DNA of 16,650 nt from JBJEFI01 sp051873875 (GCA_051873875.1 JBJEFI010000032.1:1-16650), one strand, 5' to 3'; counted from the first letter of the stretch, positions 5,554 to 13,475 are shown. Numbers and translations are program-made. The notes: generated from the letters alone by a model not told the origin.

Positions 5554-5663
5554 TCTTTTCCATCCTTCCCCGATAAAAATTCTACTTAGCTGGTAGTATT
5601 GATTAACTAAAAAATTCCGTTATAAATCCAATACTTTTTTCTCCATATCTTCTTTTTCTATTA

Positions 5664-6497
5664 CTAAATCGAATGTTCATCTTTCCCACANNNNNNNNNN
5701 NNNNNNNNNNNNNNNNNNNNNNNNNNNNNNNNNNNNNNNNNNNNNNNNNNNNNNNNNNNNNNNNNNNNNNNNNNNNNNNNNNNNNNNNNNTCATCAATAC
5801 TATATTTATTAAATAAAGCTGTTAATTCCGTTATAAACAAATCATAGCTTTCTTCACCTTCTAACGGTGCGTAAGAAGCGGATAAATTCCGACCTAAAAA
5901 GCCTTCTAAATCAAAAGATAAGTGATTATCAAATTGTTTATATAAGTACTCTCCATTTCGAAAAAAGCTACTAAACATCGTGTCATCTTCATGAGTACCA
6001 CCTGAAAATCCTTTATAATTAGGACAAATCCGTCTAAATAATGCATCATTTTCTATTATAAAAGGATGACGATTGTCTCGACTATTCCAAATAAGAAGAA
6101 CGTAGGCATCTTCTTTTAAAATTCGCTGACATTCCATTTTTGTTTTTTGATGATCAAACCAATGAAAAGATTGTGCCACTGTTATAAAATCAATACTTTT
6201 TTCTGCTAAAGTTGTATTCTCTGCACTTCCATTTATGATTTCAATATTTTCATAAGCTTGAGCGGCATTTTCACATGCTTTTCGCATATCATCATTTGGC
6301 TCAACAGCATATACCTTCTTACAAATAGCTGCTATATTCTTTGTAAAAATACCTGTTCCTGCCCCAATATCTGCTACAATACTATCACTATTTATCCCGA
6401 TTTCTTCTCTTAGAAAGTCAAATACTTCATTCGGATATCCTGGACGATATTTTGTATAATGCTCTGATTTCCCTGAAAATTTTTCTTTACTCGTCAT
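5664..6497 (-). CDS. Class I SAM-dependent methyltransferase, C-terminus uncertain because of a gap
   Basis: A cytosolic Rossmann-fold methyltransferase of the Methyltransf_11 type, substrate unknown. Motif I VADIGAGTG is at 41-49, the ribose-binding acid Glu66 is in VYAVEPN, GSAENTTL lies at 90-97, and AQSFHWFD (108-115) is a family hallmark. ATG 6495-6497 is preferred; a TTG at 6506 directly follows the upstream stop codon and neither has a strong ribosome binding site, so translation may be coupled to the DUF1572 gene ending at 6507. 235 residues precede the gap and members are usually about 250, so only a short tail is hidden. After the gap, three frames are possible: one ends at 5664 (CGKDEHSI), another runs to 5603 (starting VGKMNIRF). 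The 3' end given here assumes the gap preserves frame and is not reliable. Confidence 0.85.
   Translation of the reverse strand: MTSKEKFSGKSEHYTKYRPGYPNEVFDFLREEIGINSDSIVADIGAGTGIFTKNIAAICKKVYAVEPNDDMRKACENAAQAYENIEIINGSAENTTLAEKSIDFITVAQSFHWFDHQKTKMECQRILKEDAYVLLIWNSRDNRHPFIIENDALFRRICPNYKGFSGGTHEDDTMFSSFFRNGEYLYKQFDNHLSFDLEGFLGRNLSASYAPLEGEESYDLFITELTALFNKYSIDXXXXXXXXXXXXXXXXXXXXXXXXXXXXXXXXXXCGKDEHSI
5691..5790. other. Assembly gap (100 N placeholder)
   Basis: Exactly 100 N inside the C-terminal end of the methyltransferase gene. True length is unknown. Confidence 0.95.
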
Positions 6498-6506
6498 CTT
6501 CTTCAA

Positions 6507-7001
6507 CTACTTTCGTTTTGGTATGCTTAAACATTGAAAGTTTTCATTTTTAATTTCCTTACCAATATAAACAATTTGTCCAATATGGTATGCATAATGA
6601 GAAATCTGCCTAAAAATTGCTTCTATAACGGTATGAACTTCTCCTCGAATTGTAACCTTTTTTTCTAAATCAGCTTCTGTTAGATATTCAAGAGTAGAAA
6701 AAACAAGTCGCCATCCATCTTCCCAATCTTTTATTAACGCTTCCTTACTCTCATATTCAATTTCAAACTCACTATCCCGATTTCTTGTTGCCTTTTCTCC
6801 ATCTGTTGTTAAAAAATCCGTCCATCTAGACAGCATATTTCCATGTAAGTGACGAACAATAATTGAAATACTATTTGACTCTGATGAACTTTTCTTACAT
6901 AACTCATATATGGTTAATTGCATTAGTGTTTTATCACCAAGTGTCTTTATACTTTTAAAATTTTGAATAGCTGTTTGTAATACATGTTGCCCGATTGTCA
7001 T
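6507..7001 (-). CDS. DUF1572 family protein (DinB-like fold)
   Basis: A 164-residue protein of the DUF1572 group within the DinB/YfiT-like four-helix superfamily; members are putative metal-dependent enzymes or thiol transferases with no firm function. Histidines sit where the superfamily binds metal: His51/His53 in VRHLHGNM, and His135 and His139 in ISHYAYHIGQ. The frame extends upstream to 7049, but ATG 6999-7001 is the better start: GAGGGA lies just before it and homologues begin near MTIGQHVLQ. That start lies 2 nt after the stop of the Nudix gene, so the two are tightly linked. The methyltransferase gene follows immediately. Family call is from recalled similarity plus the histidine pattern. 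Confidence 0.85.
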   Translation of the reverse strand: MTIGQHVLQTAIQNFKSIKTLGDKTLMQLTIYELCKKSSSESNSISIIVRHLHGNMLSRWTDFLTTDGEKATRNRDSEFEIEYESKEALIKDWEDGWRLVFSTLEYLTEADLEKKVTIRGEVHTVIEAIFRQISHYAYHIGQIVYIGKEIKNENFQCLSIPKRK

Positions 7002-7003
7002 GC

Positions 7004-7510
7004 TTATTCCCTCTTTTTCAAAAAATTCGTTAACCATTCTTCTTTCCACTGAAAATATGTTGTCGCTTCACGTGCTGTAAATATATATTCTGGATATGGA
7101 AGTGCTAAGCGCGGCCGCTTTAATGGATGAAAATACCCTAACTGTAAGGATTCTCCATCAATTGCTTCTAACACTCCCCCTACTTGCTCACATTGAAACA
7201 CGAAAACATTATATTCAACTTGATGTCCATTCTCATATGTAAGTCGAAACTCTTCGCCACCAAATACACCAACTAAATGAGTTGGTTTCACAATTAATCC
7301 TGTTTCTTCCCATACCTCTCGAATAACGGCTTGTGCGGGTGTTTCTCCTAATTCAATCGCTCCTGCTGGCAAGCTCCAATACTTTCCCCCTGGATATTGA
7401 AATAAAATATGACCATTTTCATTACGAATAATTGCTGCAACACAAGGCATAAAAATCCTTGTATTTCCAACCTTCTCTCGCATGTATTTATAGTAATCAG
7501 ACATTCCCAT
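7004..7510 (-). CDS. Nudix hydrolase
   Basis: A 168-residue Nudix protein with an intact box at residues 50-72 (G-AIELG-E-TPAQAVI-REVWEETGL). The N-terminal strand MPCVAAIIRNENGHILFQ and the glycine loop GGKYWSLPAG precede it, the usual arrangement for small-nucleotide or ADP-ribose-type Nudix enzymes; the substrate cannot be assigned. Start at ATG 7508-7510 is backed by AAGGAGG with 8 nt spacing; a second ATG two codons later is possible. It appears to head a run with the DUF1572, methyltransferase, ABM and GNAT genes, with 2-nt and near-zero spacings at the first two junctions. Its upstream region includes the N gap at 7609, so the promoter is not visible. Confidence 0.9.
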   Translation of the reverse strand: MGMSDYYKYMREKVGNTRIFMPCVAAIIRNENGHILFQYPGGKYWSLPAGAIELGETPAQAVIREVWEETGLIVKPTHLVGVFGGEEFRLTYENGHQVEYNVFVFQCEQVGGVLEAIDGESLQLGYFHPLKRPRLALPYPEYIFTAREATTYFQWKEEWLTNFLKKRE

Positions 7511-7791
7511 TTCATCATCCTCCTTTTCCCTTCTTTTTCGACAAAGAGAAGAAAATTCCCTTCAAAAGCTTTTTAGACAACAAAGGAAAACCGCTAGACC
7601 AGCCTAGCNNNNNNNNNNNNNNNNNNNNNNNNNNNNNNNNNNNNNNNNNNNNNNNNNNNNNNNNNNNNNNNNNNNNNNNNNNNNNNNNNNNNNNNNNNNN
7701 NNNNNNNNTCTGGTGTTCGTCTAGTATTCATTCAAATAAAAAACACAGAATATCTTTCCTATCCTGTGTCTATCATTCATTTTATCTTCAT
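7511..7791. other. Intergenic stretch with assembly gap 7609-7708
   Basis: Contains a 100-N placeholder, a short dyad GCTAG/CTAGC at the left gap edge (7593-7608), and on the right the terminator of the DinB gene. Repetitive DNA in the gap is possible but cannot be seen. No gene is visible. Confidence 0.7.
7738..7769 (-). terminator. Intrinsic terminator of the epimerase-to-DinB gene run
   Basis: On the minus strand ACACAGGATA (7769-7760) pairs with TATTCTGTGT (7752-7743) through one G-U, with loop GGAAAGA, followed by a T-run. It lies 23 nt past the DinB stop codon. Confidence 0.8.
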
Positions 7792-8283
7792 TTAATTTAT
7801 TTTTAATGATTCCTTTACCTCTTTAATTTGCAAAATATGTCTTTGTTCATGAAAACCAATAAGGGAAATCCAGCTTTGTAAATTCAATATACCAAATCGA
7901 CGATGCGTCATTGTTAATCGATTAAGTTGATCTTCTGTCAAATGGTTGACTACTTTTACAAATTGTTCTCGGATAAGATTTAATTCATTTTTTACTTCAC
8001 CTACTGTTTTATAAGCATCGCCTGGCATCATATCATTAGGTGCTTTTATCTTAACAGAACGATCTACTATTCTTTCTAACGGAAAATTCGTTGCTTGCTC
8101 GCTTATTCCTTGTTCTACTGTTACTTTTATTCCCCTCATGATTTTTTGCTCAAGTAAACATACATGTTCTACTATTTGCACAATCGACCACTGTTCTTCA
8201 GAAATTTTTTTATTTATATCTTCATCAGATAAACCTTCAATTTCTTTTAATAACAGCTCTCTAGCCTCCCTCATTTCTTTCAT
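7792..8283 (-). CDS. DinB-family protein (DinB_2/YfiT-like)
   Basis: A 163-residue four-helix DinB superfamily protein, some of which bind divalent metal and act as bacillithiol or other thiol S-transferases; its own reaction is unknown. The metal triad is clear: His40 in IVEHVCLLEQ, and His145 and His149 in GFHEQRHILQ. The motif order (QW at 31-32, then EHV, then the H-x3-H near the end) matches the family. The ATG overlaps the upstream hydrolase stop as ATGA, with GGGAGTG as the ribosome binding site, so it is translationally coupled. It is the last gene before a strong terminator. It is intact and of family-typical length, and is not closely similar to the DUF1572 paralogue at 6507. Confidence 0.88.
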   Translation of the reverse strand: MKEMREARELLLKEIEGLSDEDINKKISEEQWSIVQIVEHVCLLEQKIMRGIKVTVEQGISEQATNFPLERIVDRSVKIKAPNDMMPGDAYKTVGEVKNELNLIREQFVKVVNHLTEDQLNRLTMTHRRFGILNLQSWISLIGFHEQRHILQIKEVKESLKIN

Positions 8284-8948
8284 TCTTTCACTCCCTTTTG
8301 AATAAATGTATACATTTCTTTCACAATTTCCTTTAATCTATCAATGGATATGAGCAAGTCATACTCATCTTCTAAACTATGATTTGCATTAGGAATAACA
8401 ACAGTATGCATATTGTCTAAGTTAGAAACAGCTAGCACTCTTTCTTGCTCATAAAAATGATCTTTGTCTCCAATAACAACCAAGCTATCTTGCATACACG
8501 TTAGCATTTTTTCATAAACGATATGTTCTGTTAATAATGGTGTTAACCATATAGCTTTAGCCTGTGAAAATGTACTCCGAGTCTTCAATTCGTTCGCTAA
8601 AGGGATGGTGCCAATCGATTTGGCAACAATAACAAAATTAGTATAATCATGTTGATTTAAAATAGTTGTTATTACTGTCTGTACATCATTATTAATCCAC
8701 TCATTTTGTTCCTCATCTGATGCAGCACGAAATACATCATTCTTGTATTGATAGTTTATTTGTAAAACATCACATCCCTCTCTAAGTAACAAACCTGTTG
8801 CATAATGTAATAAGGGCGCTTGTGTTGTATACCCCATTCCTGGCAAAATAATTCCAAGTGTAGATGTTTTTTCTTCATTTGTTAATAATGTATATGGAAT
8901 AATTGAATCGTTATACCCTTTTATTGTCTCTTGTTCTACTTTCATCAT
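8280..8948 (-). CDS. Alpha/beta hydrolase family protein
   Basis: A 222-residue cytosolic alpha/beta-hydrolase. A plausible catalytic triad is visible: Ser111 in the elbow VAKSIGT (an A-x-S-x-G variant of G-x-S-x-G), Asp161 in IGDKDHF and His190 in NANHSLE; LPGMGY (35-40) supplies the oxyanion-loop region. No signal peptide is present. The frame is open upstream to 9110, but that part lies inside the PP2C gene; ATG 8946-8948 has AAGGGG with 6 nt spacing, and ATG 8945 is the alternative. It starts 22 nt after the PP2C stop and its own stop overlaps the DinB start. Substrate is unknown; a small carboxylester or dienelactone-type substrate is a family-level expectation only. Confidence 0.85.
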   Translation of the reverse strand: MMKVEQETIKGYNDSIIPYTLLTNEEKTSTLGIILPGMGYTTQAPLLHYATGLLLREGCDVLQINYQYKNDVFRAASDEEQNEWINNDVQTVITTILNQHDYTNFVIVAKSIGTIPLANELKTRSTFSQAKAIWLTPLLTEHIVYEKMLTCMQDSLVVIGDKDHFYEQERVLAVSNLDNMHTVVIPNANHSLEDEYDLLISIDRLKEIVKEMYTFIQKGVKE

Positions 8949-8970
8949 AGACATCCCCTTCCGTAAACGA

Positions 8971-9777
8971 TTATTTATAATAATTATCTGGATAAGTGGC
9001 ATCCATTGGATTATCATAATGCCAACAAATAACAGTCGCACTATCACGACCTTGCTGCTTTTCAATATAATGAAGTGCTTGAGAAACTGTCTGTTCTTCA
9101 TCCTCCTCATTTACAAAAAAATGATAGGCATTTTCATCTGTGTTAAAATAGCAATCTCCTGCTTCTAGTAATCCATCTGTTACAAGTAAAAACTGATTTC
9201 TTCCTGATCTCAATTCCCGTATACCACTCGTAAAACAAGGCATTTCTAATTCAAACGTATTTCTTTTTCCAATCCATTCGAAAAATTGCCGACTATTTAT
9301 TTTACATTGTCCATGCAAATGTAATTCCGGATGAAGAAGATACAGCAAACAATCGCCTACAGAAAACCACCAAAGAAAGTTTCGATAACGTAAGCAAATT
9401 AAACAAGCTGTTTCTCCTCTTACTTGTCTACATTTTTCTTTAAATACTTCTGATTGAAAAAGAGAAAGTAAGTAGTCTTCTATTCTTTTAAATGGGGGTA
9501 TTGTGTCATTCGCTAAGATGTCTAATAAATCCATCTCATGTTCATGTAATAACTGAATAAGAACTTGCGCACTTTCACTTGAATCATGGGCATCTAATAT
9601 AACAACAAATTCCCATTTATCACTTGACCAAATAAGACATCCATCCTCATTTTTAACTGCACCACTAAGTGAATTCCCTCCATAACGTCCAATAGTAACA
9701 TTTCCTACCTTTTCTGTATAACAATGATCAATAAACGTTTGTTCATTTCCTACCCAAGCTATTTTTTCTACTTTCAT
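8971..9777 (-). CDS. PP2C-like protein phosphatase with divergent motifs
   Basis: A 268-residue protein with the order of PP2C (PPM) phosphatase motifs: FVVILDAHDSSES (57-69, in place of the usual DGHGG), FSVGDCLLYLL (138-148, in place of GDSR-x-Y), FLLVTDGLLEAGD (196-208) and RDSATVICW (244-252, in place of DNxT). The metal-ligand aspartates Asp62, Asp201 and Asp245 are kept, while the Gly residues of the first motif are changed, so activity or metal number may differ. Start is ATG 9775-9777 with GGGGAG upstream; this lies 35 nt inside the epimerase gene in another frame. No partner Ser/Thr kinase, STAS domain or anti-sigma gene is in the window, so its target is unknown. Phosphatase assignment is good at family level. 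Confidence 0.8.
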   Translation of the reverse strand: MKVEKIAWVGNEQTFIDHCYTEKVGNVTIGRYGGNSLSGAVKNEDGCLIWSSDKWEFVVILDAHDSSESAQVLIQLLHEHEMDLLDILANDTIPPFKRIEDYLLSLFQSEVFKEKCRQVRGETACLICLRYRNFLWWFSVGDCLLYLLHPELHLHGQCKINSRQFFEWIGKRNTFELEMPCFTSGIRELRSGRNQFLLVTDGLLEAGDCYFNTDENAYHFFVNEEDEEQTVSQALHYIEKQQGRDSATVICWHYDNPMDATYPDNYYK

Positions 9778-10648
9778 CCTTACTCCCCATTTCAATTAAA
9801 CGTTCCACTGTTTCATCAAATCTTTTAATTGGTTTATAACCTAATTTTGTTTTTATTTTATCACAGGAATATGTTGGAATTTGCTTATGACGGTTTGGAA
9901 TGATTATTTCTTTCCCTAAGCCTATTGCTATTTTTACTCGAAAATCTAATTCAGGATAATTCCCATCAATGCCATGATAAATCTCTAATTTCGTTTTATC
10001 TTTCTTTGTTGCAAGAATAATCATTTCTGCTAAATTCTCCCCATGTACCCATGGAACAATATCCTCTGGATGAACCCACCTAACCACATCGCAGGCTAGC
10101 ATTCGTTTTACTTGTCTATCTCCCCAGTAAGAATTGGATTCATTACATATAGCCCCAGCTCGTATGATTGTTACCGCTAATCCTTGTTCTGCATATTTTT
10201 GTAAAATCCGTTCTGATTCCGCTTTTGTATCAATATATGTCTCTTCATGTTGATACACAATTGGCGACTGCTCTGTAAAATGTCCTTTATTTGGTTCACC
10301 AAATACCGATGTAGTCGAAATATGTATCAATCTCTTTACGCCTTTTTCAAAAGCCACACTAGCAATATGTTTCGTTCCAATCACATTCGCTTTTACTGCT
10401 TGTTCTTTATTATCTCCAAGGTAAGCAGCACAATGAATCACAAAATCAATACCAATTAATTCTCTTTCCCATTCTTCTTTCTTGCTTAAATCTCCATAAA
10501 TAGGTAGAAAGCCTTGTTCTTCCATAAGAGACACTTTATCTCTGTTTCGAATAAGCACCATTACCTTATATCCTTCTTTCAAAAACCTTCGTGCTACTAC
10601 TCCTCCTAACGTCCCTGTTACCCCTGTTATCAATACTGTTTTTCCCAT
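9743..10648 (-). CDS. NAD-dependent epimerase/dehydratase (extended SDR)
   Basis: A 301-residue extended short-chain dehydrogenase, probably acting on a nucleotide sugar or a similar hydroxyl/keto substrate. Seen: the nucleotide-binding GVTGTLG (9-15) after the first strand, GDL at 52-54, HCAAYLGDN (72-80), STTSVFG (111-117), and the catalytic Tyr138-x3-Lys142 in YIDTK. Start at ATG 10646-10648 with AAGGGG 9 nt upstream. It is the first gene of a run with PP2C, alpha/beta hydrolase and DinB, and its 3' end overlaps the PP2C start by 35 nt. Its substrate-binding C-terminal part gives no specific assignment, and no sugar biosynthesis neighbours are present to suggest one. Confidence 0.9.
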   Translation of the reverse strand: MGKTVLITGVTGTLGGVVARRFLKEGYKVMVLIRNRDKVSLMEEQGFLPIYGDLSKKEEWERELIGIDFVIHCAAYLGDNKEQAVKANVIGTKHIASVAFEKGVKRLIHISTTSVFGEPNKGHFTEQSPIVYQHEETYIDTKAESERILQKYAEQGLAVTIIRAGAICNESNSYWGDRQVKRMLACDVVRWVHPEDIVPWVHGENLAEMIILATKKDKTKLEIYHGIDGNYPELDFRVKIAIGLGKEIIIPNRHKQIPTYSCDKIKTKLGYKPIKRFDETVERLIEMGSKDESRKNSLGRK

Positions 10649-10665
10649 ATCCTCTATCCCCTTAT

Positions 10666-10702
10666 AAAAAGAAAAAGAGCATCTTTATAAATCGAGCCCT
10701 TT
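10666..10702 (-). terminator. Terminator of the membrane protein gene
   Basis: AAAGGGC (10702-10696) pairs with GCTCTTT (10680-10674) on the minus strand, followed by a T-rich tract. It separates the four-helix membrane protein gene from the epimerase. Confidence 0.6.
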
Positions 10703-10705
10703 CAT

Positions 10706-11191
10706 TTATTTCGTTACTATTTGATTTTCTTTATCATTATCATTCTTCCTTCGGATAAGCTTTTCCTTTATTTTATTAAACAAAATCTTTTTCTCTTTCA
10801 TCTCCACGAAAATGAGCACTTTTTCTATTGCTATCCATATCATCATAGCAAGTCCGCCATATACAATACAAATAGCAATGATTTTCCCATTATTCCAAAC
10901 GGAAACACCAGTTAGCTTAAAATATAGCGGAAAAAAAAATAAGGAACAAACACTACCGTAAACAATAAAAATAGGAATTCTCAACCGCTCCTTCATAAGC
11001 TCTGTGTATTTTTTTGCAAATAGATCGTATACAAGTGTAATGATTGGAGTAAAAACAATAATCATAAACGGACTAACAAAAAGAACGACTGCATATAATA
11101 GATAATCTTTTACATCCATAAAAAATGTAAAAATAAAAATAGTCATTAAAAATATAATTGCTGTAATTGCAGAAATGAGTAATCTAGTCAT
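10706..11191 (-). CDS. Four-helix integral membrane protein, unknown function
   Basis: A 161-residue hydrophobic protein I cannot assign to a family. Four membrane helices are predicted by eye: about residues 4-25, 31-58 (long, with a mid-helix Pro), 71-92 and 103-129. A Lys-rich cytoplasmic tail of about 30 residues follows (EKKILFNKIKEKLIRRKN onward). The basic linker after helix 2 (AKKYTELMKERLR) is also likely inside. Start at ATG 11189-11191 is preferred, with AAAGG upstream, though a GTG three codons earlier is possible and the frame extends to 11257. It has its own terminator at 10666 and is probably monocistronic. Confidence 0.75.
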   Translation of the reverse strand: MTRLLISAITAIIFLMTIFIFTFFMDVKDYLLYAVVLFVSPFMIIVFTPIITLVYDLFAKKYTELMKERLRIPIFIVYGSVCSLFFFPLYFKLTGVSVWNNGKIIAICIVYGGLAMMIWIAIEKVLIFVEMKEKKILFNKIKEKLIRRKNDNDKENQIVTK

Positions 11192-11380
11192 CTTTATCAC
11201 AATCCTTTCTAGCAATATACAATTATTAACAAGTTCCATATGTATACCATTTGACATGTATAAACTATATCCCTTCCCTTCTTCTTCACATCTGTACGTC
11301 TTAAATCGACGAAATATTCCCTATTATTACACTTATTTTTTCTGTATACTTGAATGTAACATTATTAAGGGGGAAATTAT

Positions 11381-11842
11381 GTGAAAATATGTCAAACTGT
11401 TGATTATAAAACAATTGCAAGATTAAATGAACACATTCAATCTCATCATGTTCATATGTATCCATCTATTTTTAAACCCTACAATTATGAAGCTAGCATA
11501 TCTTTTTTTGAAAAAATCATTCATGAGCCATCTTACCTTTTCTTATTAGTAGAAGATAATGGAGAAAAGGTCGGCTACGCTTGGCTTGAAATAAAAGATT
11601 ATCAAAAAAATGCTTTTCGGCATGCTTATCAATCAATAGTTGTTCATCACCTTAGTATCGCCCCACTAACACGAGCAAAAGGATATGGCACCTTATTAAT
11701 GAAAGAAATCGAACAGATTGGAAAAGAACGCAATATCCCCTTAATTGAATTAAACTATTGGACGAACAATGAACAAGCAGGAAGATTTTATGAACGAAAC
11801 GGATTTAAACAACAACGTGAATACGTGTATAAAGAAATTTGA
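11381..11842 (+). CDS. GNAT family N-acetyltransferase
   Basis: A 153-residue acetyltransferase of the Acetyltransf_1 type. The acetyl-CoA pyrophosphate loop RAKGYG is at 98-103, following strand VVHHLSIAP, and motif B is NNEQAGRFYERNGF (129-142), with the Tyr often used as general acid. The N-terminus is rich in His and aromatic residues (HIQSHHVHMYPSIFKPYNY), perhaps part of the substrate pocket. Translation starts at GTG 11381, with AAGGGGG 7 nt upstream; the only nearby ATG (11379) is followed at once by TGA and overlaps the GTG. A second GNAT gene follows 63 nt later. The substrate is unknown; the family includes drug, amine and protein acetylators. Confidence 0.88.
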   Translation: MKICQTVDYKTIARLNEHIQSHHVHMYPSIFKPYNYEASISFFEKIIHEPSYLFLLVEDNGEKVGYAWLEIKDYQKNAFRHAYQSIVVHHLSIAPLTRAKGYGTLLMKEIEQIGKERNIPLIELNYWTNNEQAGRFYERNGFKQQREYVYKEI

Positions 11843-11905
11843 TATATTTTCCATTGAGACAAGAAATACCTTTACCTATAAAAAAACATTAGGAGGCGAA
11901 AAAAG

Positions 11906-12442
11906 ATGTTTCCTCTTTTAGAAACAGAACGATTGCAGTTGATTGAAATAACAGAGACACATCAAAAGGCACTTTTCGATATTTTTTCAAAAGATGAAGT
12001 TACACAATTTTATGGAATGAGCAGTTTACAAGAGGAAGAACAAGTTGCTCAAATGATTGCATCTTTCGCAACAAATTATGAAAATAAAACAGGGATACGC
12101 TGGGGAATTGTTTTAAAAAAGGATAATACCTTGATTGGAACAATTGGACTAAATAATTTACGATTGTGGCAAAAGCGAGCAGAAATAGGCTACGAACTGC
12201 ATCCAGCTTATTGGCGACAAGGATATATTTCGGAAGCATTAAATCGAGTAGTTGATTACTGCTTTACAGATTTACAGTTATTTCGAATTGGTGCTATTAC
12301 CTTCCTTGAAAATAACGCCTCTTTTAGTTTATTAGAAAAGGCTGGATTTCAAAAGGAAGGGATTCTTCGAGGATATATTTATCAAGATGGCAAGTCACAT
12401 GATACATATGTGTTTTCTCTTCTTAAAATTGATAAACATTAA
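11906..12442 (+). CDS. GNAT family N-acetyltransferase (RimJ/RimL-like)
   Basis: A 178-residue Acetyltransf_3 protein, starting with the typical LLETERLQL segment (4-12). Also visible: IGTIGLNN (77-84), AEIGYELHP (92-100), the acetyl-CoA loop YWRQGYISEAL (102-112), and N137-x-x-S-x-x-LLEKAGF (to 148), then the closing GILRGYIYQDGKSHDT segment of ribosomal-protein-type acetyltransferases. Start ATG 11906 has TTAGGAGG upstream. It is in the same direction as the preceding GNAT gene (63-nt spacer) and ends at a bidirectional terminator. It is more distant from the other two GNATs in this window than a recent duplicate would be. The acceptor is unproven; N-terminal acetylation of a ribosomal protein is only a family-level possibility. 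Confidence 0.9.
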   Translation: MFPLLETERLQLIEITETHQKALFDIFSKDEVTQFYGMSSLQEEEQVAQMIASFATNYENKTGIRWGIVLKKDNTLIGTIGLNNLRLWQKRAEIGYELHPAYWRQGYISEALNRVVDYCFTDLQLFRIGAITFLENNASFSLLEKAGFQKEGILRGYIYQDGKSHDTYVFSLLKIDKH

Positions 12443-12451
12443 CAATCATAA

Positions 12452-12480
12452 AAAAGAACATGCCATGGACATGTTCTTTT
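12452..12480. terminator. Bidirectional intrinsic terminator
   Basis: AAAAGAACATG and CATGTTCTTTT form a perfect stem around CCATGGA, with A- and T-tracts on both sides. It serves the converging GNAT (plus) and haem monooxygenase (minus) genes. Confidence 0.92.
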
Positions 12481-12482
12481 AG

Positions 12483-12821
12483 TTATACTTCTTCTGACTT
12501 TCTTTCGTTCGTAAAGACTAATTCTTGTTTTGTTAAATAGCTACCTAACATCATGCCCGGTGTTGGACGAGATTGTCCTGGTTTCCCATGAGCATGAGCA
12601 GATCGGAAGCTTTCACTGTTTGTCCAACTTACAAAATTATCTTCACTTTCCCATGTTGTACGAATAGCTAATTCATCATGTTCTTCATATCCAGTAGAAA
12701 GTAATACTTCCATTTTTACAAATCCTTCAAATTCTGTAATGCCTTTTGATTGACGAAAACGTTCTGCTACCTCTAGGCCGTGCCCTTTTTTCACTTTAAT
12801 GTTATTTGTTACAACAAACAT
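12483..12821 (-). CDS. IsdG/HmoA-type haem-degrading monooxygenase
   Basis: A 112-residue ABM-fold protein close to the IsdG/IsdI/HmoA haem oxygenases, which open haem and release iron in the cytosol. The catalytic Asn-Trp-His triad falls at Asn6, Trp66 and His76, the same numbering as in Staphylococcus aureus IsdI. The segments EGFVKMEVLL (32-41), TTWESEDNFVSWTNS (55-69) and FRSAHAHG (72-79) are family hallmarks. Start ATG 12819-12821 follows AGGGGAG at 8 nt. No isd transport genes are adjacent and I did not find a clear Fur box upstream, so iron control is not shown here. B. cereus-group genomes also carry an isd-locus IsdG; this stand-alone copy looks like the HmoA-type paralogue. Confidence 0.85.
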   Translation of the reverse strand: MFVVTNNIKVKKGHGLEVAERFRQSKGITEFEGFVKMEVLLSTGYEEHDELAIRTTWESEDNFVSWTNSESFRSAHAHGKPGQSRPTPGMMLGSYLTKQELVFTNERKSEEV

Positions 12822-12895
12822 GCGCTTTCTCCCCTTTGACTTATCTATGTATTCACCTTAATAAATAAAGATTTCTACGTCAATCATTAAGCTTA

Positions 12896-13387
12896 TTATA
12901 AATAAGGCAAGCATTCATTCAACCATCTACTTGCCACAAATTGGTTTGTATGAATGAGATGAACAATATCTTCTTTTGTAGCAATCGTAACATCACATAC
13001 TTCCTCTACTTGTAAAGAAACATCGTTTATATCTACGTCTTGTTCAAATAGCCATATGTCCACAATATAAGAACAAGCTGTTTCGTAATAATCACTCATT
13101 AGTTTTTTTCCATTTTCAATTTGGAGAGTAATCCCTACTTCTTCCTTTACCTCACGCAAAACTGCTTCTTCACTACTTTCTCCCGCTAAGGCAGAACCAC
13201 CTGTCGTCTCCCATAGCAAAGGATGTGGTTTATTAGCTGCTCGTTTAGTAATAATATAGTTTCCTTCTTTATTTCGAATCCAGGCAAATACAACTAAATG
13301 ATACTCTCCCTTTTCTAACGATTGGCCACGTTCAATTGTCTTTCCTAACAGGTTTCTATCTTTATCCATAACATCCCATCGTTCCAT
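12896..13387 (-). CDS. Nudix hydrolase, IDI-like subgroup
   Basis: A 163-residue Nudix protein with an intact box at 64-85 (G-SALAG-E-SSEEAVL-REVKEEVG). The start ERWDVMDKDRNLLGKTIERG and the segment WIRNKEGNYIITKRA resemble isopentenyl-diphosphate-isomerase-like Nudix enzymes of the YfcD type, but the IDI catalytic Cys/Glu set is not apparent, so a pyrophosphohydrolase is more likely. ATG 13385-13387 is preferred, with GGGAGAG upstream; GTG 13402 overlaps that site. It diverges from the ABC transporter operon across about 88 nt of AT-rich DNA in which no clear promoter stands out. Confidence 0.88.
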   Translation of the reverse strand: MERWDVMDKDRNLLGKTIERGQSLEKGEYHLVVFAWIRNKEGNYIITKRAANKPHPLLWETTGGSALAGESSEEAVLREVKEEVGITLQIENGKKLMSDYYETACSYIVDIWLFEQDVDINDVSLQVEEVCDVTIATKEDIVHLIHTNQFVASRWLNECLPYL

Positions 13388-13475
13388 ATGTATCTCTCCC
13401 ACCTAAAAATTATCAAATTTTTCTTAAAATTAACACTCATCTATGATACCATAACTACTATAAGGAGGGACAGCC

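Noticed and set aside
8949..9110. N-terminal extension of the alpha/beta hydrolase with an apparent membrane segment
   Set aside because: The extension overlaps the PP2C coding sequence, lacks a ribosome binding site, and its hydrophobic residues are out-of-frame translation of PP2C.
11240..11262. Direct repeat ATGTATA spaced 16 bp upstream of the membrane protein gene
   Set aside because: Only two short AT-rich copies; too likely by chance to call an operator.
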